From: Flavobacteriales bacterium UBA2104
GTDB lineage: Bacteria > Bacteroidota > Bacteroidia > Flavobacteriales_D > Crocinitomicaceae
Length of the DNA stretch: 62,157 nucleotides
Direction: 5' to 3'
Assembly (NCBI GenBank): GCA_002331485.1
Contig: DCYS01000007.1
Span: forward strand, 152,258 to 214,414
The notes under the pieces are model-generated. The model saw nothing but the letters and a program-made list of their open reading frames with translations. It made no database searches and was not told the DNA's origin. Both the position numbers and the translations under genes were made by a program. Numbering within the stretch: the first letter of the stretch is position 1; each line of letters starts with the position of its first letter. Positions 27,561 to 35,531 of the stretch are shown piece by piece.

Positions 27561-28154
27561 TTGGAAGAAAATTTTAAATACGACGACGACAAAACTGATC
27601 GCCTGAAAGATGTCTACAAAGATGTTTTAAAGGAAATAGGTGAAGATCCTGAACGTGAAGGATTAGAGAAAACTCCTGAACGTGTTGCCAAGGCAGTTCA
27701 GTTTCTTACGAAAGGATATCAACAAGATCCAGATGAAATACTGAAAAGTGCTCTTTTTCACGAGGATTATTCTGAGATGGTTATCGTGAAAGATATAGAA
27801 GTTTATTCTCAGTGTGAGCATCATATGTTACCGTTTTTCGGAAAAGCTCATGTTGCTTATATTCCAAATGGTACGATTGTCGGATTGAGCAAAATACCTC
27901 GAATTGTTGACGCGTATGCAAGAAGACTTCAGGTACAGGAGCGCTTAACTTTGGAGATCAGAGATTGTATACAGCGAACATTACAGCCAAAAGGTGTAGC
28001 CGTTGTTTTAGAATGCAATCACATGTGTATGCAAATGAGGGGAGTGGAGAAGCAAAATTCTTCTACAACGTCTTCAGCATTTACAGGATTGTTTTTACGA
28101 AACGATAGTACTCGTAAAGAGTTTATCAACTTGATTCAGGCTAGATTACATTAA
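27561..28154 (+). CDS. folE: GTP cyclohydrolase I
   Basis: A 197-residue enzyme that converts GTP to 7,8-dihydroneopterin triphosphate, the precursor for folate and biopterin-type cofactors. Zinc ligands are Cys85 and His88 (QCEHHMLPF) and Cys156 (HMCMQMRG). The ending contains SSAFTGLF and is normal in length. The start is TTG at 27561, like the upstream PTPS gene, with no better ATG. The stop codon is immediately followed, with no spacer, by the stop of the convergent SDR gene. Confidence 0.95.
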   Translation: MEENFKYDDDKTDRLKDVYKDVLKEIGEDPEREGLEKTPERVAKAVQFLTKGYQQDPDEILKSALFHEDYSEMVIVKDIEVYSQCEHHMLPFFGKAHVAYIPNGTIVGLSKIPRIVDAYARRLQVQERLTLEIRDCIQRTLQPKGVAVVLECNHMCMQMRGVEKQNSSTTSSAFTGLFLRNDSTRKEFINLIQARLH

Positions 28155-29570
28155 TTATACCTTGATTCTTTTTAGCATTCCTCGGAAAATGAATCCGTGA
28201 AAAGGAAAGACGCTGTACCAATACAGTCTTCCAAGTAGTCCTTTCGGTCGAAAAGTGGCGGTTTGTTCGATTGTGTTTTCTTTAACGTTGAATGATAACC
28301 AAGCTTCGCCCGGGAGTTTCATCTCTGCGAATAATACGAGTTTACCTTCTTTTTTATCAGCATAAAGGACTCTCCAAAAATCAAGTGCATCACCCACGTG
28401 AATATTATCTGGATGTGTTCTACCTCTTCTGAGTCCAACACCGCCAACGATCTTATCCATGAATCCTCTAATTCTCCACATCCAGTTTCCATAGTACCAA
28501 CCTGTTTTACCTCCTATCTTCCATACTCTGCCTAGTGTTTTATCTCGATCTGAGATAGACATTTCTCTATGATCTTTAAACACGCCTTTTTCTGGTACAT
28601 CACTAAAATCTGTCAGTCGTTTTCTAAAGTCACTGCTGGCAAGGGCATCTTTCCAACTTGACGCCAAACGCTTATCATCAATTGCATTCAGTGTAAATGA
28701 TAGTGCCTCTTCGTATGTCAGCGGATCAATATCTAGTATTGAATTAATTTTACTAGGTGAACAGATCACTTCCACTTTCATACTATTCACTAAAGATGTA
28801 GCTAATTTGTATGAAGTGGAGGTGATGAAGTATAACCAGTATGAAGATATTTTGGGTGTCATCACAGGAATTGTATAGATCCATCTTTTCATATCACGTG
28901 AATCAGCGTACCCGAGTAACATTTCTTTGTATGTTAGGATATCTTTTCCACCAATATCGAAGTGTTGATCGAATACCTCTTCTTTCATCAAGCCTTTTTC
29001 CAGGAAAGCCAAAACATCACGGATTCCAATGGGTTGACATCTTGTGTTTAGCCATTTAGGAGCTACCATAACTGGTAATTTCTCAACGAGATCTCGAATA
29101 ATCTCAAAAGATGCACTACCAGATCCAATGACTATTCCAGCACGAAAAGTAGTAAGGTGATAACTTCCTTCATCAAGGATTCGCTCTACGCTTAATCGTG
29201 ATTCAAGATGTTCGGATAGTTTATCTTCATTTACAATTCCGCTTAAATAGATCGTTTGTTTGCAATTCGTTTTAGAAACCGAATCTCTAAAATTTCGAGC
29301 TGTTTTTTCTTCAATCGATTTAAAGTCACTATGAGTAGACATTGAATGGATCAAATAGTAGGCTGCATCAATATCTGATGGAATTTTTTTTAAAGATGAT
29401 TCATCCTCAAAATCAACTTCGATCACCTCGATCTTTTCAGCCTGTTTCTCGGGAGGATTAAATCTTGCTTTATCTCTTACGCAACAGACAACGTCGTGAC
29501 CTGAGGATAAAAGATTTGGTAATAATCTTTTCCCTATGTACCCTGTTACACCTGTGAGTAGAATTTTCAT
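28155..29570 (-). CDS. NAD(P)-dependent SDR-type epimerase with DUF2867 domain
   Basis: A 471-residue fusion. The N-terminal 280 residues form an extended SDR/NmrA-like Rossmann domain beginning MKILLTGVTGYIGKRLLP with the GxxGxxG motif, and containing YLIHSM. The C-terminal part is a DUF2867 domain (GKTGWYYGNWMWRIRGFMDK, and DFWRVL). Family members are conserved in Bacteroidota, and their substrates are unknown. The ATG overlaps the TGA of the small upstream Lacal_2735 gene (ATGA), so translation is coupled. Confidence 0.82.
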   Translation of the reverse strand: MKILLTGVTGYIGKRLLPNLLSSGHDVVCCVRDKARFNPPEKQAEKIEVIEVDFEDESSLKKIPSDIDAAYYLIHSMSTHSDFKSIEEKTARNFRDSVSKTNCKQTIYLSGIVNEDKLSEHLESRLSVERILDEGSYHLTTFRAGIVIGSGSASFEIIRDLVEKLPVMVAPKWLNTRCQPIGIRDVLAFLEKGLMKEEVFDQHFDIGGKDILTYKEMLLGYADSRDMKRWIYTIPVMTPKISSYWLYFITSTSYKLATSLVNSMKVEVICSPSKINSILDIDPLTYEEALSFTLNAIDDKRLASSWKDALASSDFRKRLTDFSDVPEKGVFKDHREMSISDRDKTLGRVWKIGGKTGWYYGNWMWRIRGFMDKIVGGVGLRRGRTHPDNIHVGDALDFWRVLYADKKEGKLVLFAEMKLPGEAWLSFNVKENTIEQTATFRPKGLLGRLYWYSVFPFHGFIFRGMLKRIKV

Positions 29571-29734
29571 TTCTCCTCGAGTGATTCAATTTGTTTCATT
29601 ACTTCCTCAGCTTCGGCGTATAATTCATCAGCTCTTGATCGATTTGATGTAGAAGCTTTGTGTGATTGTGACATTAGTTTGTTGTACTTATCGTACAACT
29701 TGTCTTTCTTGGATTTTCTCGAAAATAGTCCCAT
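29567..29734 (-). CDS. Lacal_2735 family small protein
   Basis: A 55-residue gene that is too short for ordinary ORF calls. It starts at ATG 29734 and stops with TGA at 29569-29567. The peptide begins MGLFSRKSKKDKLYDKYNKL, continues through NRSRADELYAEAEEVMKQIE, and is basic at the start and acidic later, with a helical, coiled-coil-like character. It matches the Lacal_2735 family of small Flavobacteriia proteins as I recall it. Function is unknown. It overlaps the SDR gene by the ATGA junction. Confidence 0.8.
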   Translation of the reverse strand: MGLFSRKSKKDKLYDKYNKLMSQSHKASTSNRSRADELYAEAEEVMKQIESLEEK

Positions 29735-29784
29735 CGTTTTTCTTTAAGAACGTTCGGGGAATGAGAAATGTTTGTCTTATAAAC

Positions 29785-31221
29785 TTACTTATGTCTGAAT
29801 GCAGTTAATCGAATCTCTTGTTTCAACTTACTTTGGGCATCCGCTAACTTTTCAATGAGTACGAATCTACCCTTACCAAGTTTTGCCGCTTCGGTCATGT
29901 TTTCCTCTGACCTTTCATTACTTTTTATCCCAACAACACTCATTGTGATACACTTTCTTCGAAGGTTTCGTTTGATGTATTTTTGATAATCATCTGAACT
30001 TCTGTTAAACGCACCATCAGTGATGACGATCACTTTATTTGCCCCGTCAGATATTAGGTTTCTTCTTGCTTGTCGATAACCAATCTTTATTCCTTTTCCA
30101 CCAGCAGTGAGTCCGGAGGCCTTAATATCTTTCACGATCTCGTTGATTTTTTCTTTCTGATCACCAGAAGTAGGTTTTAACAAGACTTGAGCATCGTTGG
30201 AGTAGGAAACCAGTCCGATCTTATCTTGTGGTCTCAACATTTCAACTAACTGACTTAATGAGTATTTTAATAATTCTATTCTGTCTTCCTGACGCATTGA
30301 CGAACTAACATCAATCACAAAAACAACATTTATTGGTTTGAAATTCTCACTGCTAAAGTCGTTTTCATCAAGTTCAGCAAAAGAAGGGGGAGCTTCTTCA
30401 GGAATCGACGATACTGTGTCTTCTTCAACCTCAATAACTTCTGAAAGATCGATCTCTTCTTCAGTATGATCATCTTCTACAACAAATGTTGTGTCTTCTT
30501 CTGGAATTTCAATTTCAGGTAGATCTTCAGGAATAGCTTCTTTTTTAGGCTCTAATTCAAGAATGATGAGATTACGCTTGAAATTGACATAAGCACCTTT
30601 TTCAGCAGGCAAATAACCACTATGAGTAGCGTAAAAATAAGAAATACCCAAAGGGATCTTGATCTTAAATTGTCCTGTGATGTTTGTCTTCCATTTTCCC
30701 AACGGACTTCCATTTTGAATTATAGCTACTGTTGACCCTTTGAGACGTTCTCCCGTATTTTTATCAACGGTACGCACAGTTAAAGTAAATTCTAAAGGAT
30801 TCTGTCCAGCTGGTTCTTGACCAAAAGAAGGACATGCCGTAAAGTTGTTTTGATCGGAAGGTAAAGATCTAATCCGACCTTTCAGCTTTATGGTTGTTGG
30901 TGTTTGTTTGTCCGAAGTGAAAACATCGATGTCATAGCTAAATCGGCCAGTAGATTTCTTATTGATTTGAAATCGTAGGACGTTTGAACTGTCCGGCATC
31001 ATGAGTGCCTTCTTTTGAATATATACCACTTCTCGAGGTTGGTCTACACTCAAAATATACGCTTCCTTATCCGTTTTATTCTTGAGATGTATATCAATGT
31101 ATCGAGCGTCACCAGATTCAAGATCACCGAAGTCATGTTCAGTTTTATCAAAAACCACTTGTGCCTTTGCACTAAGGCAAAATACCGAGATCAAAAGCAA
31201 TATGACGAAGCTAGTTTTCAT
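29785..31221 (-). CDS. Exported von Willebrand factor A domain protein
   Basis: A 478-residue protein with a signal peptide (ends near AKAQ). The first domain (about residues 22-120) has VVFDKTEHDFGDLESGD and resembles the DUF1573-type Ig-like fold. A carboxypeptidase-regulatory-like strand region follows, then an acidic linker rich in E and D. The C-terminal vWA domain carries the metal-binding DVSSSMRQ motif, with later VITDGAFN, so it probably binds a protein partner through a divalent ion. Its start codon abuts the T-run of the ppa terminator, which leaves virtually no separate leader sequence. Function is unknown. Confidence 0.75.
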   Translation of the reverse strand: MKTSFVILLLISVFCLSAKAQVVFDKTEHDFGDLESGDARYIDIHLKNKTDKEAYILSVDQPREVVYIQKKALMMPDSSNVLRFQINKKSTGRFSYDIDVFTSDKQTPTTIKLKGRIRSLPSDQNNFTACPSFGQEPAGQNPLEFTLTVRTVDKNTGERLKGSTVAIIQNGSPLGKWKTNITGQFKIKIPLGISYFYATHSGYLPAEKGAYVNFKRNLIILELEPKKEAIPEDLPEIEIPEEDTTFVVEDDHTEEEIDLSEVIEVEEDTVSSIPEEAPPSFAELDENDFSSENFKPINVVFVIDVSSSMRQEDRIELLKYSLSQLVEMLRPQDKIGLVSYSNDAQVLLKPTSGDQKEKINEIVKDIKASGLTAGGKGIKIGYRQARRNLISDGANKVIVITDGAFNRSSDDYQKYIKRNLRRKCITMSVVGIKSNERSEENMTEAAKLGKGRFVLIEKLADAQSKLKQEIRLTAFRHK

Positions 31222-31252
31222 AAAAAAAGGCCGTACATAGAAGTAACGGCCT
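31222..31252 (-). terminator. Rho-independent terminator of ppa, abutting the vWA start codon
   Basis: On the minus strand AGGCCGT (31246-31252) pairs with ACGGCCT (31228-31234) around an 11-base loop, followed by seven T bases that end at 31222. The vWA ATG begins at 31221, so the T-run runs straight into the start codon. Confidence 0.85.
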
Positions 31253-31274
31253 CAATATAGTAAAGTTACTTTTC

Positions 31275-31970
31275 TTAAACTTTTTCTTTCAAAAATGCTG
31301 CCAACACGTTAGTCAGGTTATCATCAGCATCACCAAAGTTATCCATGTAGTCTTTATAGCTACGCTTGATTACTTCTTTTGCCTCATCAGGACCATACAC
31401 GTGTGTGATCTCAACATTTTTTGAATTACCTTCAAGATCTTTGTACGTCAGGAAGAAATGCTTTGCGCGATCAACAACCATTTTAGGAAGATCGTCAATC
31501 GATTTGATATCTCCATAAGCCTGATCACCTTTAAGAACAGCTACAATTTTATCATCAGCTTCACCACCATCGATCATTCGAAATCCACCAACTGGAATAC
31601 ATTCAGCAATGATATTTCCTCGATCAACTTCTCTCTCAGATAGAACACAGATGTCAAGTGGGTCACAATCCCCAACGATCCCTGTTTTACCTGTTTTCTC
31701 TGCACAGTATTCTGCTACAGATTTATCACAATATGTTTGAGGAACAAATCCGTACATGCAAGGCATGTGATTAGAAAACTTTTGAGGGCGATCTATTAAG
31801 ATATATCCACTTTCTTTATCTACTTCATATTTGATAGCGTCAGAAGGAATGATCTCAATGAATGCATTTACGATTTCAGGCTGCTTATCTCCAGCTGGGA
31901 TTCCATGCCATGGATGAGCTACAAATCGTTTTGATAACGCGTCTTTTAATTGTTTAATATCTTCTTTCAT
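31275..31970 (-). CDS. ppa: Inorganic pyrophosphatase
   Basis: A 231-residue family I pyrophosphatase that hydrolyses PPi to phosphate and drives biosynthesis. The active-site signature reads DCDPLD (usually D-G/S/N-D-P-x-D), and the upstream MPCMYGFVPQTYC stretch replaces the usual YNYGFIP-type substrate region. It is longer than the 175-residue bacterial enzyme. A strong terminator follows. A TATTTTTG -7 element lies 34 bases before the ATG (32005-32012). Confidence 0.93.
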   Translation of the reverse strand: MKEDIKQLKDALSKRFVAHPWHGIPAGDKQPEIVNAFIEIIPSDAIKYEVDKESGYILIDRPQKFSNHMPCMYGFVPQTYCDKSVAEYCAEKTGKTGIVGDCDPLDICVLSEREVDRGNIIAECIPVGGFRMIDGGEADDKIVAVLKGDQAYGDIKSIDDLPKMVVDRAKHFFLTYKDLEGNSKNVEITHVYGPDEAKEVIKRSYKDYMDNFGDADDNLTNVLAAFLKEKV

Positions 31971-32004
31971 ATTAGTTGTTTCAGTGTGAAAAATCTAAGG
32001 GCGA

Positions 32005-32012
32005 CAAAAATA
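32005..32012 (-). promoter_or_regulatory. Putative -7 element upstream of ppa
   Basis: TATTTTTG on the minus strand matches TAnnTTTG, 34 bases before the ppa ATG. No clear -33 is seen. Confidence 0.4.
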
Positions 32013-32063
32013 ACGCAAATTTTTGAAAATTGCTGGAAGTCGTCTTTAAAAAAGGAGTCTCTT

Positions 32064-32927
32064 TTACTGGCCAAATGATAGATAATCAAGAGGGTCTAAG
32101 GGTCCCATATCTGACCATAACTCGAAATGCAGATGAGGTCCTGTTGATCTTTCTCCAGTATTTCCAACAATTGCAATAGCACCACCAGCTGCTACTTTCT
32201 GTCCGACCTCAACAAGTATCTTTTGAGCGTGTTTGTATACTGAAACGATTTCATTCTGGTGACTCAATATTACAGTATATCCATCTTTATCATCATACGA
32301 AGTGTGTAAAACAATTCCGTCAAGACAAGCTTTGATCTGTTCATTTTTAGATGTTACGACATCTACACCTGGATGATTCGGCACACGGAATTCTCGACTA
32401 ATTTCACCGGTAACGGGATCAAATAAGAAGAGGTTTTTAAAAAGGTCAGCTTTTTCTTGATTCAACTCTTCCTCGTTAGATTTGATCTGATCGGATAAGG
32501 CGCGTTCAGCATCTGATAATGTTGTGTCTAGTTTTGCTGAGTTGATATTTTCATTTTGAATATTTTCTTGAGAGTATATTGAATCAATTGGTATTTCACC
32601 TAATATGACCTGTTGTAGGTTTTTAATATACTGGTCTTGCGATGAGATCTTTTTATTCAGTTTATCGATGTCGTCCATTTGTTGTTCGAGTTGAGCTTTA
32701 CTTCGGTCGAGGACGTTTTCAGGAAGCATATTTCCTACCGGAGTATAAGAGAAAAGTACATAGCTCAAAATAAAGAATAAGATGAAGACAAGTGCGATTA
32801 CACTTATCATTTGAACGCGGGTGATCTTAACTCTCCACCACTCTTCAAATGTAACTGGATCCATGCCGACTATTCGAGTAGATTGTTTAAACCAGTTTTT
32901 CTTCTTATCTTTCTTGTTCTTAGACAT
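32064..32927 (-). CDS. M23 family membrane-anchored metallopeptidase
   Basis: A 287-residue protein with an N-terminal basic cytoplasmic stretch, one membrane helix (about residues 42-62), a coiled coil of about 40 residues, and a C-terminal peptidase M23 (LytM) domain. Zinc ligands are visible in HPGVDV and in the GPHLHFEL motif. The domain architecture is that of peptidoglycan endopeptidases or their regulators facing the periplasm. The active-site residues appear intact, so cell-wall cleavage is plausible. A good promoter lies immediately upstream (32935-32963). Confidence 0.88.
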   Translation of the reverse strand: MSKNKKDKKKNWFKQSTRIVGMDPVTFEEWWRVKITRVQMISVIALVFILFFILSYVLFSYTPVGNMLPENVLDRSKAQLEQQMDDIDKLNKKISSQDQYIKNLQQVILGEIPIDSIYSQENIQNENINSAKLDTTLSDAERALSDQIKSNEEELNQEKADLFKNLFLFDPVTGEISREFRVPNHPGVDVVTSKNEQIKACLDGIVLHTSYDDKDGYTVILSHQNEIVSVYKHAQKILVEVGQKVAAGGAIAIVGNTGERSTGPHLHFELWSDMGPLDPLDYLSFGQ

Positions 32928-32934
32928 AAGACGA

Positions 32935-32963
32935 CAAAAATAAGGGTATGATCGAGATGCAAA
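32935..32963 (-). promoter_or_regulatory. Promoter of the M23 peptidase gene
   Basis: On the minus strand TTTG (32963-32960) and TATTTTTG (32942-32935) are separated by 17 bases. Both match the Bacteroidota consensus, and the -7 element ends eight bases before the ATG, so the message would be nearly leaderless. Confidence 0.55.
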
Positions 32964-33083
32964 GGATCAATGCTCGTTAAAAAATCAAAAAGATCAGGTT
33001 GTTTTTGATAAAGTTTAATTTTGGCGTATTATTTGTACTATGTTTTGACAACTTTTTAAATTGTTAAGCGTTATAAATTATAG

Positions 33084-35459
33084 ATGAAGCACTTATTGCT
33101 ATCCATATTACTTCTTTTGGGCTTCACTTCCCATTCACAGCTCATCACAAATGGTGGTCAGACGCCTGGGGCGTTGGTGCAGAATGTGTTGATTGGACCT
33201 GGTGTAAATGTTTCCAATGTTTTCTATTCTGGTACGCAGAGTGCGATAGGTACTTTTGATGCGACAAACGCGAGTATCGGAATAGACGAAGGAATTTTAA
33301 TAACTACTGGTACGATCAATCAAGGTGCAGATGGTCCTCACGGTCCGAACGATGCGGCAAATGCTGGTGTCGATAATGGAGTAGGAGGATATGGACAATT
33401 GACTAACCTCGTCGGTACTCAAACATATAATGCTGCAATACTTGAATTTGATTTCGTACCGCTTTCAGATACAGTGAAATTCAATTATGTATTTGCTTCT
33501 GAAGAGTATCCGGAATTTGTTGGTTCTCAATTTAATGACGTATTTGCATTCTTTATAACTGGTCCAGGAATTCCAGGAGGAACTCAGAATATGGCCTTGA
33601 TTCCAGGTACTACTCAACCAGTAGCAATTAATAACGTGAATGGAGGTCAGAACAGTAACTATTATGTAAATAATGGTACTGGATCAAACTCACCTTTCAA
33701 TAATGATCCTTTTTATGTTCAATATGATGGATTTACAACGCCGATGCAAGCTGTTTCCGAAGTAGAGTGTGGAGAAACTTATCATTTGATAATAGCTATT
33801 GCTGATGTTGGAGATGGAATTTATGATTCTGGAATCTTCTTAGAGAAGAACAGTTTGACAAGTGAGCAACCAGTGACAGTAGATTATGAATTGTCTAGTG
33901 ATCCTTATGGCGATGGTGTAACGATGGCACAAGGATGTACAAGTGCAACATTTACGATAACACGTTCTGGTGATATCAGTCAGCCATTATCAATACCAAT
34001 TAATATTAGTGGTTCGGCTTCTGAAGGTGTTGACTATTCGAGCGTTCCGAACAGTGTCAACTTTGCTGCTGGTCAAGATGAAGTTACATTTACAATTGAT
34101 GCTCTAAATGATCCAGGTTTGGTAGGTATTGAGAATTTGATTCTGGAATTTGAAATTCCAGATCCTTGTGGAAACAATAACTTCCAGACAGTAGAACTAT
34201 TCATTCAGGAAGTAGAAGATGTTGATGTGCAGATCGAAGCAGGAGATGTTTTATGTCCTGGTGATGAAATTGAACTGACTGCGAATGCCACAGGTGGTGG
34301 AGGTGGATACACGTACCAGTGGAGCACTGGTGAGACTACTTCTTCAATCTTTGTTTCACCCGCGAGTACTCAAACTTATACTGTGTCTGTTACGGATGAT
34401 TGTTTAAATCAAACAGCTCAAACATCTACAACAGTTACTGTACCTGTATTTGATCCTCTGATCGCAGATGCAACAGATGATTTTTCAGAACAATGTCCTT
34501 ATGTTCCTTTTGATCTGAATGTAGAAGTAACTGGTGGTTCTGAAGGGTCTTATACGTATGAATGGACCAATGAGAATGGAACCGTTATAAGCACAGGTAA
34601 TGCAGTAAACGTAGTGCCTGGTGAAACGTCAACCTATTATGTGACAGTAACTGATGCATGTGGAAATGTGGTTACGGATGAAACTACAATCACAATTTTG
34701 AGTCCACCGTTGTTATTAGACATCACTCCTGAACAGGAAATATGTCCAGGTGATTCTGCCTTGATCACAGTTACTGCAACAGGAGGATTTGGTGATTATC
34801 ATTATTTCTGGACACACTCTGATGATACAACAGCTTCTGTTTGGGTTACACCGGAAACTTCAACAGACTATATTGTGATCGTTAAAGATGATTGTGGAAC
34901 ATTCCAGGTTCAGGCATCAACTAGAGTGATCGTTGTTAAACCAGATGCTGACTTCAGACCTGTTACAGATCCTAAATTCACAAATATTCCGATCACATTC
35001 CAAAACCTCACGGAGAATGGTGTTACGTATGAATGGGAATTTGGTGAAGGTTCGACATCTACTATGACTCATCCGAATAATGTTTATTATGACTCAGGTA
35101 CATATTATGTGACCTTGATCGCCACGGATGCTAAAGGTTGTGTTGATTCCATAACGAAGCCGATCACGATCTTAGATGAGTATTACATTTATGTTCCGAA
35201 CTCTTTCACACCGGATGGAAATCGCTACAACAATACCTTCAAGGTAAGTACGATCAATATCGTTGAGTTTGATATACAAATCTTTAACCGATGGGGAGAG
35301 TTGATCTACTCATCAGGAGATAAGAATTTCGAATGGGATGGTACGTACAACGGTGAAATGGTGCGTGACGGAACATACGTCTGGAAGATCAAATACTCGC
35401 AAATAAATGATCCGGAAGAAGATGTCATGATTACTGGTCACGTGACTGTTCTGCGTTAA
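33084..35459 (+). CDS. Choice-of-anchor L surface protein with T9SS type B sorting domain
   Basis: A 791-residue secreted protein with a signal peptide (ends near SHSQ). It contains a choice-of-anchor L domain (LITNGGQTPGALVQNVL, then FNYVFASEEYPEF), a Calx-beta-like domain (about residues 270-370), Ig-like repeats with QTYTVSVTDDC, a PKD domain (TYEWEFGEGS, SGTYYVTLIATD), and a gliding-motility-associated type B sorting domain starting VPNSFTPDG. Type B cargo is exported by the T9SS and often secreted or attached via partners. It is probably an adhesin-like surface protein, and the ligand is unknown. Confidence 0.87.
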   Translation: MKHLLLSILLLLGFTSHSQLITNGGQTPGALVQNVLIGPGVNVSNVFYSGTQSAIGTFDATNASIGIDEGILITTGTINQGADGPHGPNDAANAGVDNGVGGYGQLTNLVGTQTYNAAILEFDFVPLSDTVKFNYVFASEEYPEFVGSQFNDVFAFFITGPGIPGGTQNMALIPGTTQPVAINNVNGGQNSNYYVNNGTGSNSPFNNDPFYVQYDGFTTPMQAVSEVECGETYHLIIAIADVGDGIYDSGIFLEKNSLTSEQPVTVDYELSSDPYGDGVTMAQGCTSATFTITRSGDISQPLSIPINISGSASEGVDYSSVPNSVNFAAGQDEVTFTIDALNDPGLVGIENLILEFEIPDPCGNNNFQTVELFIQEVEDVDVQIEAGDVLCPGDEIELTANATGGGGGYTYQWSTGETTSSIFVSPASTQTYTVSVTDDCLNQTAQTSTTVTVPVFDPLIADATDDFSEQCPYVPFDLNVEVTGGSEGSYTYEWTNENGTVISTGNAVNVVPGETSTYYVTVTDACGNVVTDETTITILSPPLLLDITPEQEICPGDSALITVTATGGFGDYHYFWTHSDDTTASVWVTPETSTDYIVIVKDDCGTFQVQASTRVIVVKPDADFRPVTDPKFTNIPITFQNLTENGVTYEWEFGEGSTSTMTHPNNVYYDSGTYYVTLIATDAKGCVDSITKPITILDEYYIYVPNSFTPDGNRYNNTFKVSTINIVEFDIQIFNRWGELIYSSGDKNFEWDGTYNGEMVRDGTYVWKIKYSQINDPEEDVMITGHVTVLR

Positions 35460-35505
35460 TTTCAACGTTTTTCTTAGCAATACTTTATTTCCGTTAATTC
35501 AATTG

Positions 35506-35513
35506 TATCTTTG
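35506..35513 (+). promoter_or_regulatory. Putative -7 element upstream of lnt
   Basis: TATCTTTG matches the TAnnTTTG consensus and lies 18 bases before the lnt ATG. The -33 region reads TTTA rather than TTTG. Confidence 0.45.
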
Positions 35514-35531
35514 TAACTGATTAATATAGTT

